Shown piece by piece: positions 37,398 through 47,205 of a DNA stretch of 64,000 nucleotides. The notes under the pieces are model-generated. The model was given only the letters and a program-made list of their open reading frames with translations, made no database searches and was not told the origin of the DNA. The DNA is from Candidatus Amulumruptor caecigallinarius. Its GTDB lineage: Bacteria > Bacteroidota > Bacteroidia > Bacteroidales > Muribaculaceae. The DNA is taken from the NCBI GenBank assembly GCA_944321825.1, contig CALUMU010000003.1, positions 62,001 through 126,000 on the forward strand. Reading direction: 5' to 3'. Position 1 is the first letter of the stretch. Each line of letters opens with the position of its first letter. The position numbers were made by a program, and so were the translations under genes.

Positions 37398-38273
37398 ATG
37401 AAATTCAGAACTGAAATAGACACTGATTGCAAGCTTAAAGGCGCGGTTGATTTAAATCAATCGCTGGTGATGCTTGGTTCATGTTTCACGACCAATATAG
37501 GTGAAATATTGCTGCAAGGAGGCTTCAACGTATCTGTCAATCCATTCGGTACGCTATACAACCCGTTAAGTATCGAAACGTCTATATCCAACACACTTTC
37601 ACTACGCCGATACACAGACGCGGATCTGGTAAAAGACAGCCGGGGAATATGGCATTGCCTTGATTTTCATTCTGCATTTTCATCCGACAATCCGGTCCAA
37701 ATGTTAGAACGCATCAATGCAGCCATTCAGCAAAGCCATGAAAGGGTGCGTTCATGTGATTGGATGATAATAACGTTAGGCACTTCATATGTGTACAAAT
37801 GGAAGGTCTCTGGGAAAGTAGTGGCTAATTGCCATAAATTGCACCCAGACTGTTTCAAACGTATGTTAATGTCCCCACTGGAGGTAGAGGAATCAATGGG
37901 CAGACTGATACAGAGAGTCAGAGCGGTCAATCCAGCCGTGAAATTCATCTTCACAATAAGCCCTATCAGACATAAGGCCGACGGATTGCATGCTAACCAA
38001 GTGAGCAAGTCCGGGCTGATGTTGGCAATCGACAACATCGTGCGTCGGATGGACGATGCCGTTTACTTCCCTGCATATGAAATCATGATGGACGACTTGC
38101 GTGACTACAGATTCTACGACGATGACATGGTCCACCCCTCAAAGGTCGCCATTCGATACATATATGATGTTTTTTCTGAAATGTACATGTCGGAAAAAAC
38201 AATCAACCAGTGCAGACTTAATGTCAAAGCGGCATTGCGGCAACTCCATCGCCCTATTATTGAACTGATTTAA
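37398..38273 (+). CDS. GSCFA domain protein
   Basis: The 291-residue protein carries the name-giving GSCFTTNIG motif near residue 24, plus the downstream TLGTSYVYKW, FTISPIRHKADG and DDDMVHPS segments that make it an SGNH-like hydrolase fold (Ser, and D-x-x-H near the end). The GSCFA family is common in Bacteroidetes with unknown substrate. The ATG at 37398 gives the usual start MKFRTEID; a longer in-frame reading from 37221 would overlap the OmpA gene and translate the tandem repeat. murF-alr follows after 30 bases. Confidence 0.85.
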   Translation: MKFRTEIDTDCKLKGAVDLNQSLVMLGSCFTTNIGEILLQGGFNVSVNPFGTLYNPLSIETSISNTLSLRRYTDADLVKDSRGIWHCLDFHSAFSSDNPVQMLERINAAIQQSHERVRSCDWMIITLGTSYVYKWKVSGKVVANCHKLHPDCFKRMLMSPLEVEESMGRLIQRVRAVNPAVKFIFTISPIRHKADGLHANQVSKSGLMLAIDNIVRRMDDAVYFPAYEIMMDDLRDYRFYDDDMVHPSKVAIRYIYDVFSEMYMSEKTINQCRLNVKAALRQLHRPIIELI

Positions 38274-38303
38274 ATCGGTATAATTAGAAAACATCTAATC
38301 GTT

Positions 38304-40799
38304 ATGAAAGATTACACTATAGCCAAAATAAGCGGAATAATCAGTCAGCTGGCACAATCAATATCTACGCCAGATGCGCGGATAGAACACCTGCTTACTG
38401 ACAGCCGTTCGTTGATGTTCCCTGAAACAAGCCTTTTCTTTGCCATCACCACTAAAAGAGGTGACGGACATAAATATATCCCGGCCCTTTATGCTGCCGG
38501 TGTCAGGAATTTTGTAATCGAAAAGATTTCAGCAGGAGCATCTCAACTGTACCCCGATGCAAACTTCCTACAGGTGTCAGACAGCACAGCCGCGTTGCAG
38601 CAACTTGCGTCTTTTCACCGTAACCGATATGATATACCTGTAATAGGCATCACCGGCAGCCGTGGCAAGACTACGGTGAAAGAGTGGCTGTACCAGCTGC
38701 TGCAATGTGACGAAGAGGTGCTTCGTAGCCCACGCAGCTTCAACTCCCAGATAGGTGTCCCGTTGTCAGTGTGGGAACTGGATGAGCCGGATACACTGGC
38801 GATATTTGAGGCCGGAATATCCACATCGGGGGAAATGCAACCCATAAGCAACGTCATAAACCCTGACATAGCCGTGCTTACAAACCTCGGTGCAGAGCAT
38901 GAAGAGGGATTCCCCTCTCTTGCTGTAAAAGCGGCCGAGAAGACACGCCTATTAGATAGTGCCGACATCGCCATCTGCAATATCGATGATACAACCGTTT
39001 ACAAAGCTGTGAAGAATCTTCACGGCATCGGCGACAGGCTATGGTCTGTATCATTCAAGAATCCTGATGCCAAGGTTTACATCAGCGCATATGTCAATAT
39101 GGGCGATGCCACGGAGATAGAATACCGTTTTGCTGGGGCGACAGACACGATCGTCATACCGTTTGCCGACGACTTGTCAGTAAAAAACATAGCCTTGGTA
39201 CTGACCGTATTGCTGGCTCTTGGCAAGGACATTGCGACATATAAAGAGCGTTTTGCCAATCTGTCACCTATCGACACTCGCCTTGAGGTGCTTGACGGTG
39301 TAAACGGATGCCAGCTGCTGATCGATGGATACACCAGCGATTTGCAATCCCTCTCCCCTGCTCTGGATTTTATGGACCGTCGCCGTACAGAGCAGCAGTC
39401 CAAAACCGTCATATTATCCGACTTGACACACGAAGATAATAAAGACGCTTCGCAGATGTACAAGAAGGTGGCTGAATTGCTGAAATGTAAGGGCATAGAA
39501 CGCTTAATCGGCATCGGCGACGAAATAGCGCACTACGAAAGGTATTTCGCATGTGAAACGCGCTCTTTCCCCTCCACGAACGCTTTCCTTGAGGAAATGT
39601 CGACGAGCGACTTCGACCATGAACTGATATTAATCAAAGGAGCGCCTCGATTCGACTTCAAACTCATCGGACATAGATTTGAAGCACGTCAGCACGAGAC
39701 TGTGCTTGATGTCAACCTCGATGCAATGACGGCAAACTATAATTTCTTTAAAAGCTTTCTCAGGCCGGAAACAGGCATCGTAGCCATGGTAAAGGCCGGG
39801 GCTTATGGTGCCGGAGTATACGAATTAGCCAAATCGCTGCAAAGCATAGGGGCTGCTTATCTTGCCGTGGCGGCTCATGATGAGGGGGTAGATTTGCGCA
39901 GAGCCGGCATAACGATGCCGATTATGGTGCTAAACCCCAAGGTGGTAAACTACCCGGCCATGTTTGCCTATCAGCTTGAACCTGAAATTTATGATTTCCA
40001 GATGCTCAATGAAATCATCAAGGAAGGCGAAAAATGCGGTATCACGGATTACCCTGTCCATATCAAGATTGACAGCGGGATGCATCGCTTAGGATTCCTC
40101 AAGGAGGATATGAAAGAGCTGAAAGCCCTCCTTTTAAGCCAAAATATCATTGCCCCGAAGTCCGTATTCAGTCATCTTGCAGCAGCCGACAATCCATCAA
40201 TGGATGATTACACACAGCAGCAGTTTGATTATTTCGATGCGTGCTGCGACGAGCTGCAAGAAGCATATCCTGACCGATACATAATGAGACACATACTCAA
40301 CAGCACCGGTATAGTGCGTTTCCCGCAGCATCAGCATGATTTGGTCAGATTAGGTATCGGACTGTATGGCATCCCTACGCTCGATGACGGCTCCATGTCG
40401 GCATTACGCCCGGTGTCGGCACTACATACCGTAATCATATCGGTGAAGCATTGGCCAGCAGGAACTACTATCGGATACAACCGCAACGGACTGCTTAAGC
40501 GCGACTCGGTCATAGCAACTATCCCCGTAGGGTATGCCGACGGTATTGACCGACACCTTGGCAATGGTCATGCGTCTTTCATGGTCAATGGACACAGATG
40601 TCCCACGGTCGGCAATATCTGTATGGATATATGCATGATCGATGTCACCGATTGCCCGGATGTAAAGCCTGGCAACCGTGTGGAAATCTTCGGCAGCAAT
40701 GTGACCGCTGTAGAGCTGGCGGAGATTCTTGACACTATACCTTACGAAATCCTGACCTCAGTATCCCAACGTGTAAAACGGGTCTATTTCCGAGAATAA
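38304..40799 (+). CDS. bifunctional MurF ligase / alanine racemase
   Basis: The 831-residue fusion joins two steps of peptidoglycan precursor synthesis. Residues about 1-455 are MurF (UDP-MurNAc-tripeptide:D-Ala-D-Ala ligase), with ATP loop GITGSRGKTTVKEW and FEAGISTSGEM. Residues about 460-831 are a fold-III alanine racemase, with the PLP lysine at 497 (AMVKAGAYGAGV), HIKIDSGMHRLGF and SAL/GYNR, and the second-base region CMDICMIDV. The fusion is known in Bacteroidetes and channels D-Ala supply towards the ligase branch. Both halves look active. Confidence 0.95.
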   Translation: MKDYTIAKISGIISQLAQSISTPDARIEHLLTDSRSLMFPETSLFFAITTKRGDGHKYIPALYAAGVRNFVIEKISAGASQLYPDANFLQVSDSTAALQQLASFHRNRYDIPVIGITGSRGKTTVKEWLYQLLQCDEEVLRSPRSFNSQIGVPLSVWELDEPDTLAIFEAGISTSGEMQPISNVINPDIAVLTNLGAEHEEGFPSLAVKAAEKTRLLDSADIAICNIDDTTVYKAVKNLHGIGDRLWSVSFKNPDAKVYISAYVNMGDATEIEYRFAGATDTIVIPFADDLSVKNIALVLTVLLALGKDIATYKERFANLSPIDTRLEVLDGVNGCQLLIDGYTSDLQSLSPALDFMDRRRTEQQSKTVILSDLTHEDNKDASQMYKKVAELLKCKGIERLIGIGDEIAHYERYFACETRSFPSTNAFLEEMSTSDFDHELILIKGAPRFDFKLIGHRFEARQHETVLDVNLDAMTANYNFFKSFLRPETGIVAMVKAGAYGAGVYELAKSLQSIGAAYLAVAAHDEGVDLRRAGITMPIMVLNPKVVNYPAMFAYQLEPEIYDFQMLNEIIKEGEKCGITDYPVHIKIDSGMHRLGFLKEDMKELKALLLSQNIIAPKSVFSHLAAADNPSMDDYTQQQFDYFDACCDELQEAYPDRYIMRHILNSTGIVRFPQHQHDLVRLGIGLYGIPTLDDGSMSALRPVSALHTVIISVKHWPAGTTIGYNRNGLLKRDSVIATIPVGYADGIDRHLGNGHASFMVNGHRCPTVGNICMDICMIDVTDCPDVKPGNRVEIFGSNVTAVELAEILDTIPYEILTSVSQRVKRVYFRE

Positions 40800-40835
40800 T
40801 CCTCTCCGACAAAACCATACAAATTTTGAGTTTGT

Positions 40836-40879
40836 ACAGTGCAGGCCATTGAAATCACGGTTTTAATGGCCTGTACTGT
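40836..40879. terminator. bidirectional terminator hairpin between convergent genes
   Basis: ACAGTGCAGGCCATT (40836-40850) and AATGGCCTGTACTGT (40865-40879) pair at 14 of 15 positions around a 14-base loop. It sits at the meeting point of murF-alr (plus) and the GT87-like gene (minus) and overlaps the last codons of the latter. Confidence 0.7.
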
Positions 40880-42024
40880 CGTGTACACATTTCCCAGATT
40901 AATTTGAGCCATATGATAGTGATCGGCAAAGCTTTTAATGCATATGGCTTAATTACACCGTTTTTTATTATTTTAGGCATCAGGTCGCTATGACCGAAAC
41001 TTGAAATCACAAGTGCAAATATCAAAAGCACAAGGTCGGCAGTGGAACGCTTCCACGGCGCGGTCACATACCATATAGCTACTCCGCTTATGGCTATGAC
41101 ATAGCCGCTGGATTCGCTTCCGGTGCTGAAGAGTATGATTACCATGAGTACCGAAGCCACCAAAGCCCACTGAAACCCTTTGTACCCATATTGGCCGATG
41201 CGGTATGATGGCAGCAAAAACAACGCCGCTGCAGGTATCAAAATCCAAATGTCGTCAAACTCTGCCCCGGTAATCCGATGTGTCATGCCTATAAACGATA
41301 TATTCTGGTAAAAGGCATTAGCATTGAGTGAATTTTTATCAACCAGTGTCGCAAACCATTCGGAATACTGCGACACTATGTATTCAGGGCTGCTGATAAT
41401 CATCGGCAATGCGAAAAACACAGCCCCCCACAGGACACAATACCCTATCAAACGCAACTTATGTCGCGAAAATGGCAGGAATGCCAATCCGAGGATTCCA
41501 TAGAGCTTGGTCATAGCGCCCAGCATGATGAACATGGCTGCCCAACCGTTTTTGTCCCGGTCGATGGCTGTATATGATGCTATGATGAGAGCGGCAATGA
41601 CGATGTTGAATTGAGCCATGAACAAAGCGCCAAGCACCTCATTTGAAACAAACCACAAAATGAAAATCTTGCATTTCTTTGACAGCGGCATCCTTAAAAT
41701 AGCAGCATACAACGCTGCACAAAGCGACAGCAGCCAGCATATGAGAGAAATGAACTTCGGCATCAATGCATACGGAGAGATGATAATGCCAAATAAGGGT
41801 CCATAGAGATTATGGTCACTGTATTCCTCAGGATAGTAAGCATATAGAGATTTGAAATCCACCATATGCCAAAATACCTGACGGAATATAATGAAATTGT
41901 TGAGATGTACATCAAAACCGCCCTTGGTCAATGCCGCAATTATGGCAAGTAGCCCCCAGAGGATAGCGATAGTGCGGTAGTCCGAAAAAAACGGAAGCCG
42001 GAAAAAAGGTCTTATCTTACTCAT
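40855..42024 (-). CDS. GT87-like (DUF2029) membrane glycosyltransferase
   Basis: The 389-residue protein has about nine to ten transmembrane helices and matches the DUF2029/GT87 type of polyprenol-phosphate-dependent mannosyltransferases, with a loop after the first helix rich in Asp and Tyr (YAYYPEEYSDHNLYGPLF). It overlaps the GT2 gene upstream by 4 bases (ATGA), so the two are translationally coupled: GT2 would make a polyprenyl-linked sugar and this protein would transfer it outside the membrane. The acceptor is unknown. Confidence 0.8.
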   Translation of the reverse strand: MSKIRPFFRLPFFSDYRTIAILWGLLAIIAALTKGGFDVHLNNFIIFRQVFWHMVDFKSLYAYYPEEYSDHNLYGPLFGIIISPYALMPKFISLICWLLSLCAALYAAILRMPLSKKCKIFILWFVSNEVLGALFMAQFNIVIAALIIASYTAIDRDKNGWAAMFIMLGAMTKLYGILGLAFLPFSRHKLRLIGYCVLWGAVFFALPMIISSPEYIVSQYSEWFATLVDKNSLNANAFYQNISFIGMTHRITGAEFDDIWILIPAAALFLLPSYRIGQYGYKGFQWALVASVLMVIILFSTGSESSGYVIAISGVAIWYVTAPWKRSTADLVLLIFALVISSFGHSDLMPKIIKNGVIKPYALKALPITIIWLKLIWEMCTRQYRPLKP

Positions 42025-42974
42025 TTGCCAGGGTTGCTGATAACCTGTTTATCATTATATGTATTGACGAAATAAGGAGGCCGGTGCTTGCTTTCGTTGA
42101 AAACACGCCCTAAATACTCTCCTATGATTCCGAGCGATAGCAACTGCACGCCACCAAGAAACAGAATGGTCACCATCAGCGTAGGATATCCAGCCACAGG
42201 GTCGCCGAACAGCATGGTATTGACCAATATGTACACCAAATATATGAAACCGATTAAGGAGGCTATTATCCCTAATATGGAAGCGATCCGCAAGGGTGAT
42301 GTGGTATATGCCGTCAAGCCGTCGACAGCAAGATTCATCAGCGACGACAGTTTCCATTTAGTCGTGCCGTTGAGCCGTTCGAGCTGCTCGTATTTGATAC
42401 CTTTCTTGCGAAACCCAATCCAGCAGTACATCCCTTTGGTGTTCCGCTGACATTCACGCATCTCGCGGAGAGCGTTGATGCATACACGGTCAAGAAGGCG
42501 GAAGTCTCCAGTGTTGCGCTGTATGGGTATACGGGTCGTGTTCTGCAATATCTTATAGTAGAGCTGCGAGCTTTTACGCTTGAACCATGTCTCCTTTGAG
42601 GATTTGCGCTCCGCATACACATCCTGATAACCATCCTCCCAGTATTTGATCATTTCGGGTATGGACGAGATAGGGTGCTGCATATCGCTGTCCATGATGA
42701 TGACCGCATCGCCTGTGGCATAATCGAATCCGGCCATCATGGCTATCTCTTTGCCGTAATTGCGTGACAAATCTATGTAACTGAAGCGGTCGTCATCGCG
42801 GTGAAGCTGCTTTATGAGTTCCAAGGTGTTGTCTTTACTTCCGTCATTAACAATCAGAAACTCCCAGTCATAGCCAGAATTGTCTCGGGCTACTTCAAGC
42901 ATCTTTTCTTTTAACAATCCGATAGATGCTTCTTCATTATATGCAGGCAGCAGGATTGTTATCTTCTTTTTCAT
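42021..42974 (-). CDS. GT2 glycosyltransferase, polyprenyl-phosphate sugar synthase type
   Basis: The 317-residue protein has the GT-A fold start ITILLPAYNEEASIG, the nucleotide-sugar site with DSDMQHP and a QRNTGDFRLLDR motif, followed by two C-terminal transmembrane helices (about 230-255 and 265-290). This is the GtrB/ArnC/DPM1 type, which charges undecaprenyl phosphate with a sugar at the inner face. It sits 30 bases downstream of the polysaccharide deacetylase gene and overlaps the GT87-like gene, suggesting a small glycan-decoration operon. Confidence 0.9.
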   Translation of the reverse strand: MKKKITILLPAYNEEASIGLLKEKMLEVARDNSGYDWEFLIVNDGSKDNTLELIKQLHRDDDRFSYIDLSRNYGKEIAMMAGFDYATGDAVIIMDSDMQHPISSIPEMIKYWEDGYQDVYAERKSSKETWFKRKSSQLYYKILQNTTRIPIQRNTGDFRLLDRVCINALREMRECQRNTKGMYCWIGFRKKGIKYEQLERLNGTTKWKLSSLMNLAVDGLTAYTTSPLRIASILGIIASLIGFIYLVYILVNTMLFGDPVAGYPTLMVTILFLGGVQLLSLGIIGEYLGRVFNESKHRPPYFVNTYNDKQVISNPGK

Positions 42975-43004
42975 CGGTTTATTATTCTTGTGTGTTTCAA
43001 GATA

Positions 43005-43790
43005 CTAAGATACATAGATCTTGTAAAGATCTGATACAGTACCGAACTTATTTCCTTTAGACTTGAAATATGTTATTAGTCCGTCAAGCCGCTCCCGCAT
43101 ACCGTCACCCGAATTTCTACAAATCATCCCAGGAAGCTTGATCTGCTCTTTCGTCAAGGATTTGAGGTCATAAAATTCCCATGGGTGGAAGTATGTGCAG
43201 AAATGTCCGTCTTTCCTCAAGGCAGCACCGGCCATTGCCCGGTACAATTTCTGAGGGAACACATGCGCCGAAAGCCAAAACAATGGGAATCTGACTAAAG
43301 GAGTGACCGATACAGGTACCTGTATTATTCCATTTTGAAAAAATGGAATACGCGGTTTTGTAAGATTATTGTAACGTCCGGGGATAAAAGTCGGATTCAG
43401 TGATGACTCGTATAGGTATCCGGCATCGGATACCGCATGTTCATCTACTTTCATCATGCGTGCCATACGATAGCCGAGCACAGGACGTTTGATGAGCTGC
43501 TCAAGCCTCAGACGGGATGCCAACAAATCCTCTGGCTTGAACACGGTATGGTTCATGCCATGGCTGGCCAACTCATGACCTTCGTTGACTATACGCGCCG
43601 TTTCGTCAGGGGCATGTTCCGCAAAATTCACGGTTACAAAAAACGTACCCTTGACACCATGCTTTTGCATGGTGTCAAGGATTACATTGGTTCCATAGCG
43701 AGATATTTCCATCATCCTCTCGAATGGCATGTCGTATCCATGTTCTTGAGGAAGATCGAATTCTTCAATATCGAAACTAAGGCATATCAT
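43005..43790 (-). CDS. polysaccharide deacetylase family protein
   Basis: The 261-residue NodB-type domain shows the metal site Asp (LSFDIEEFD near residue 6-10) and the H-x3-H motif HELASHGMNH (residues about 92-101), with a C-terminal TYFHPWEF segment holding the catalytic His. It removes N- or O-acetyl groups from a sugar polymer or lipid-linked sugar. It is the first of three glycan genes after secA on the minus strand. A perfect 14-base-pair hairpin lies inside the coding region (43649-43680). Confidence 0.85.
   Translation of the reverse strand: MICLSFDIEEFDLPQEHGYDMPFERMMEISRYGTNVILDTMQKHGVKGTFFVTVNFAEHAPDETARIVNEGHELASHGMNHTVFKPEDLLASRLRLEQLIKRPVLGYRMARMMKVDEHAVSDAGYLYESSLNPTFIPGRYNNLTKPRIPFFQNGIIQVPVSVTPLVRFPLFWLSAHVFPQKLYRAMAGAALRKDGHFCTYFHPWEFYDLKSLTKEQIKLPGMICRNSGDGMRERLDGLITYFKSKGNKFGTVSDLYKIYVS
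43649..43680. repeat. perfect 14-bp inverted repeat inside the deacetylase gene
   Basis: CCTTGACACCATGC, a TTTT loop and GCATGGTGTCAAGG form a perfect 14-base-pair hairpin, well inside the coding region (it encodes LDTMQKHGVKG). It has no nearby U-tract. Confidence 0.85.
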
Positions 43791-43805
43791 CAGATGTGCT
43801 ACACA

Positions 43806-46800
43806 TTAAATTTGTCCACGTCCGTGGCAATTCTTGAATTTCTTGCCACTACCGCATGGACAAGGGTCATTACGCCCTACCTTAAGCCCGGCCTTTACAG
43901 GCATCGGCTTCGGAGCCTGCCCCTGCGGCGCACTTGCCGCTGCACGCTGGGCTTCTTCACCGGGCAGTGACGGCTTGTTTGCCCTGTAGCGAGAATAGTC
44001 AGTGGGGCGTTCGGGTGCAGCCTGCTTTATGTTGGCAGTAGTGGATGTGCGATTACTGTCAGCATCCGGTTCGCGCAGATAAATCTGCCCGCGCATCAGA
44101 GCCGACATAGCCTTGCTGTTGAGGTTGTTAAGCATCTGCTCAAACATATGGAACGATTCCACTTTATAGATAACCAAAGGATCTTTCTGCTCGTATGAAG
44201 CATTCTGCACCGACTGGCGCAGCTGATCCAGTTCTCGAAGGTGCTCTTTCCAAAGCTCATCTATTGTGACAAGCAGCACAGCCTTATGCCACTCTTTGAC
44301 AATAGAACGGCACTCAGTATTATAAGCCTCCATGATATCCACCGCAAGGTTGAATATCCGTTTGCCGTCGGTAATGGGGACTATAATCTTGTTGGTTATG
44401 CCACGGTTTTCGACGCAGTCCTTGACAACCGGTTTTGCCACCTCTATGATGCGTTCGCTCTTACGGTCAAGCGATTCTGTAGCAGCGGCATGTATGCGGT
44501 CGGTTTTTTCTTCTTTGGAGAGGTTTCTGAACTCGTCTTCGGTAAACGGAGCTTCAATGGTCAATACTTTCATCAAAGCCATCTGTAGCTCGGCATAATC
44601 GCTGGGCGAGTCATATGATATGACAAGATTTTCGATGAAATCGTACATCATATTGGCTATATCTATACCGACCCTCTCACCGAGAAGCGCATGATGACGG
44701 CGTGTATAGATATAAGTACGTTGCTTGTTCATCACATCATCGTACTCAAGCAAGCGTTTACGTATGCCGAAGTTGTTTTCCTCTACTCGTTTCTGAGCAT
44801 TTTCTATGGCTCGTGTGACCATCTTGCTCTCTATCATTTCGCCTTCCTGCAGCCCCAGAGTGTCAAGCATCTTCATCACACGATCGGTAGCGAAAAGACG
44901 CATCAGCTGATCCTCAAAAGACACGTAGAATACTGACGAACCCGGGTCGCCCTGACGGCCGGCACGACCTCGCAACTGACGGTCGACACGGCGGGATTCA
45001 TGACGCTCGGTGCCTATAATGGCCAGGCCTCCAGCATCTTTTACCTCCTGGGGCAGCTTGATGTCGGTACCACGGCCAGCCATGTTGGTAGCGATGGTAA
45101 CTGTTCCTTTTTTACCCGCCAAAGCGACAATGTCAGCCTCTTTCTGGTGCAATTTCGCGTTAAGGACATTATGCGGAATATGACGGAGAGTCAGCATACG
45201 GCTGAGAAGCTCTGAAATTTCCACCGAAGTTGTACCTACCAGTACAGGTCTGCCCTTATCGATCATCGCCTGTATTTCGTCAATTACGGCAGCATATTTC
45301 TCCTTCTTTGTCTTGTAGACGCGGTCATTCATGTCATGGCGCTGCACAGGACGGTTTGTCGGGATAGTCACAACATCAAGTTTGTAGATATCCCAGAACT
45401 CGCCGGCTTCGGTCTCAGCCGTACCGGTCATACCGGCAAGCTTATGGTACATGCGGAAGTAATTCTGGAGGGTAATGGTGGCGAATGTCTGAGTGGCGGC
45501 TTCCACTTTGACACCCTCCTTGGCCTCGATGGCCTGATGCAGACCGTCGCTATAGCGTCGGCCCTCCATGATACGTCCTGTCTGTTCGTCGACAATCTTG
45601 ATTTTATTGTCATCGATTACATATTCGACATCTTTCTCAAACAGGGTATATGCTTTGAGCAGCTGCGCCACGGTATGCACACGCTCGGCTTTGACAGCAT
45701 ACTGCTGCATGAGTTCATCTTTCTTCTGCTGACGCTCTTCGATGTTTTCGATATGCTCCGTTTCCGAAAGCTGGGATGCGATGTCGGGCAATACGAAAAA
45801 TGTCGGGTCTTCGCTCTTGCCGGTAAGCTCGTCGATACCCTTGTCAGTCAAATCAACACTGCGGTTCTTTTCATCAATCACAAAGTAGAGAGGTTCGGTA
45901 GCCTTAGGCATCTCCCGCTCATTGTCCTGAAGATAATACGCTTCTGTCTCCAGAAGTATATTCTTCATGCCCTCCTGGCTGAGGAATTTGATGAGTGCAC
46001 CGTTTTTAGGCAGGCCCTTATAGGCGCGGAACAGTTGCAGCGCACCATCCTTACGCACTTCTTTGTCGTCAGAAGCAAGTTTGATTTTGGCATCGGCAAG
46101 AAGTTTTGTCACAAGGCGACGCTGAGCTTCCACGACTTTCTCGACATTGTAACGGTACTGGTCAAAAAGCTGGTCGTCACCCTTGGGTACCGGGCCGGAA
46201 ATAATCAGAGGTGTACGGGCATCGTCGATAAGCACCGAGTCCACCTCGTCGACAATGGCGTAATAGTGCTTGCGCTGCACCATATCCGCCGGCGACATAG
46301 CCATGTTATCGCGCAGATAATCGAAGCCGAATTCGTTGTTGGTACCGAATGTGATATCGCAATTATATGCAGCACGACGCTGTGGGGTATTGGGCTGGTG
46401 CTTGTCTATGCAATCGACAGTCGATCCATGGAACATGTACAGCGGTCCCATCCATTCGGAGTCGCGCTTCGACAGATAGTCGTTGACTGTGACCACGTGT
46501 ACACCTCGGCCTGACAGAGAGCGTAGGAATACAGGCAGCGTGGCTACGAGAGTCTTACCCTCGCCGGTGGCCATCTCGGCGATTTTGCCTTGATGAAGCA
46601 CTATGCCTCCTATAAGCTGTACTTCATAATGCACCATGTCCCACACGATTTCGTTGCCACCTGCAATCCAACGGTTCTTGTAGATAGCCTTATCGCCCTC
46701 GATAGTGACAAAATCCCGTCCCTGCGCGGCCAAATCCCTATCCATCTGAGATGCCGTCACCTCAATGGTCTCATTGGCGGCAAATCGGGCTGCTGTCTCA

Positions 46801-47144
46801 CGCATAGCGGCAAAAACTACCGGGAGGTGCTCATTGAGCTTATCCTCTATCGTATCAAGGATTTTCTTTTCATGCTTGTCGATATCGTCCCAAAGAGGCT
46901 GACGCTTGTCAAAAGGCAGCGTCTCTATCTCTTTTTTTGTATTGGCTATGAAATCGATGTCAGCAACGATTGAGTTTTTGATATCCTCTCGCACGTTTGT
47001 AATCACACCGCGCAGCTCATCGTTTGACAGTGTGGTCAGTTTGGGGATTTCAGCCTTGATTTTTTCAAGTATAGGTTGTATTTCCCGCAGGTCACGTTGC
47101 GACTTGTTGCCGAATATTTTGCTTAAAAATGATGAAAATGCCAT
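43806..47144 (-). CDS. secA: preprotein translocase subunit SecA
   Basis: The 1112-residue ATPase drives protein export through SecYEG. The nucleotide fold has [10 protein letters not shown] and [20 protein letters not shown]; the preprotein domain, helical wing and scaffold follow, and the C-terminus is the zinc SecB/ribosome-binding motif [14 protein letters not shown]. It is about 200 residues longer than E. coli SecA because of insertions, as is usual in Bacteroidetes. It has complete motifs and is divided by only 15 bases from the deacetylase gene downstream. Confidence 0.97.
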   Translation of the reverse strand: MAFSSFLSKIFGNKSQRDLREIQPILEKIKAEIPKLTTLSNDELRGVITNVREDIKNSIVADIDFIANTKKEIETLPFDKRQPLWDDIDKHEKKILDTIEDKLNEHLPVVFAAMRETAARFAANETIEVTASQMDRDLAAQGRDFVTIEGDKAIYKNRWIAGGNEIVWDMVHYEVQLIGGIVLHQGKIAEMATGEGKTLVATLPVFLRSLSGRGVHVVTVNDYLSKRDSEWMGPLYMFHGSTVDCIDKHQPNTPQRRAAYNCDITFGTNNEFGFDYLRDNMAMSPADMVQRKHYYAIVDEVDSVLIDDARTPLIISGPVPKGDDQLFDQYRYNVEKVVEAQRRLVTKLLADAKIKLASDDKEVRKDGALQLFRAYKGLPKNGALIKFLSQEGMKNILLETEAYYLQDNEREMPKATEPLYFVIDEKNRSVDLTDKGIDELTGKSEDPTFFVLPDIASQLSETEHIENIEERQQKKDELMQQYAVKAERVHTVAQLLKAYTLFEKDVEYVIDDNKIKIVDEQTGRIMEGRRYSDGLHQAIEAKEGVKVEAATQTFATITLQNYFRMYHKLAGMTGTAETEAGEFWDIYKLDVVTIPTNRPVQRHDMNDRVYKTKKEKYAAVIDEIQAMIDKGRPVLVGTTSVEISELLSRMLTLRHIPHNVLNAKLHQKEADIVALAGKKGTVTIATNMAGRGTDIKLPQEVKDAGGLAIIGTERHESRRVDRQLRGRAGRQGDPGSSVFYVSFEDQLMRLFATDRVMKMLDTLGLQEGEMIESKMVTRAIENAQKRVEENNFGIRKRLLEYDDVMNKQRTYIYTRRHHALLGERVGIDIANMMYDFIENLVISYDSPSDYAELQMALMKVLTIEAPFTEDEFRNLSKEEKTDRIHAAATESLDRKSERIIEVAKPVVKDCVENRGITNKIIVPITDGKRIFNLAVDIMEAYNTECRSIVKEWHKAVLLVTIDELWKEHLRELDQLRQSVQNASYEQKDPLVIYKVESFHMFEQMLNNLNSKAMSALMRGQIYLREPDADSNRTSTTANIKQAAPERPTDYSRYRANKPSLPGEEAQRAAASAPQGQAPKPMPVKAGLKVGRNDPCPCGSGKKFKNCHGRGQI

Positions 47145-47205
47145 TATTATGTTTGTGTATTATTATCTTTTTTGGAGTTATAGTGTTGTGGGAGAGATGG
47201 TTTTA

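Noticed and set aside
45336-46514. 392-codon frame antisense to secA
   Set aside because: SecA is certain on the other strand; the long antisense frame is a codon-usage shadow.
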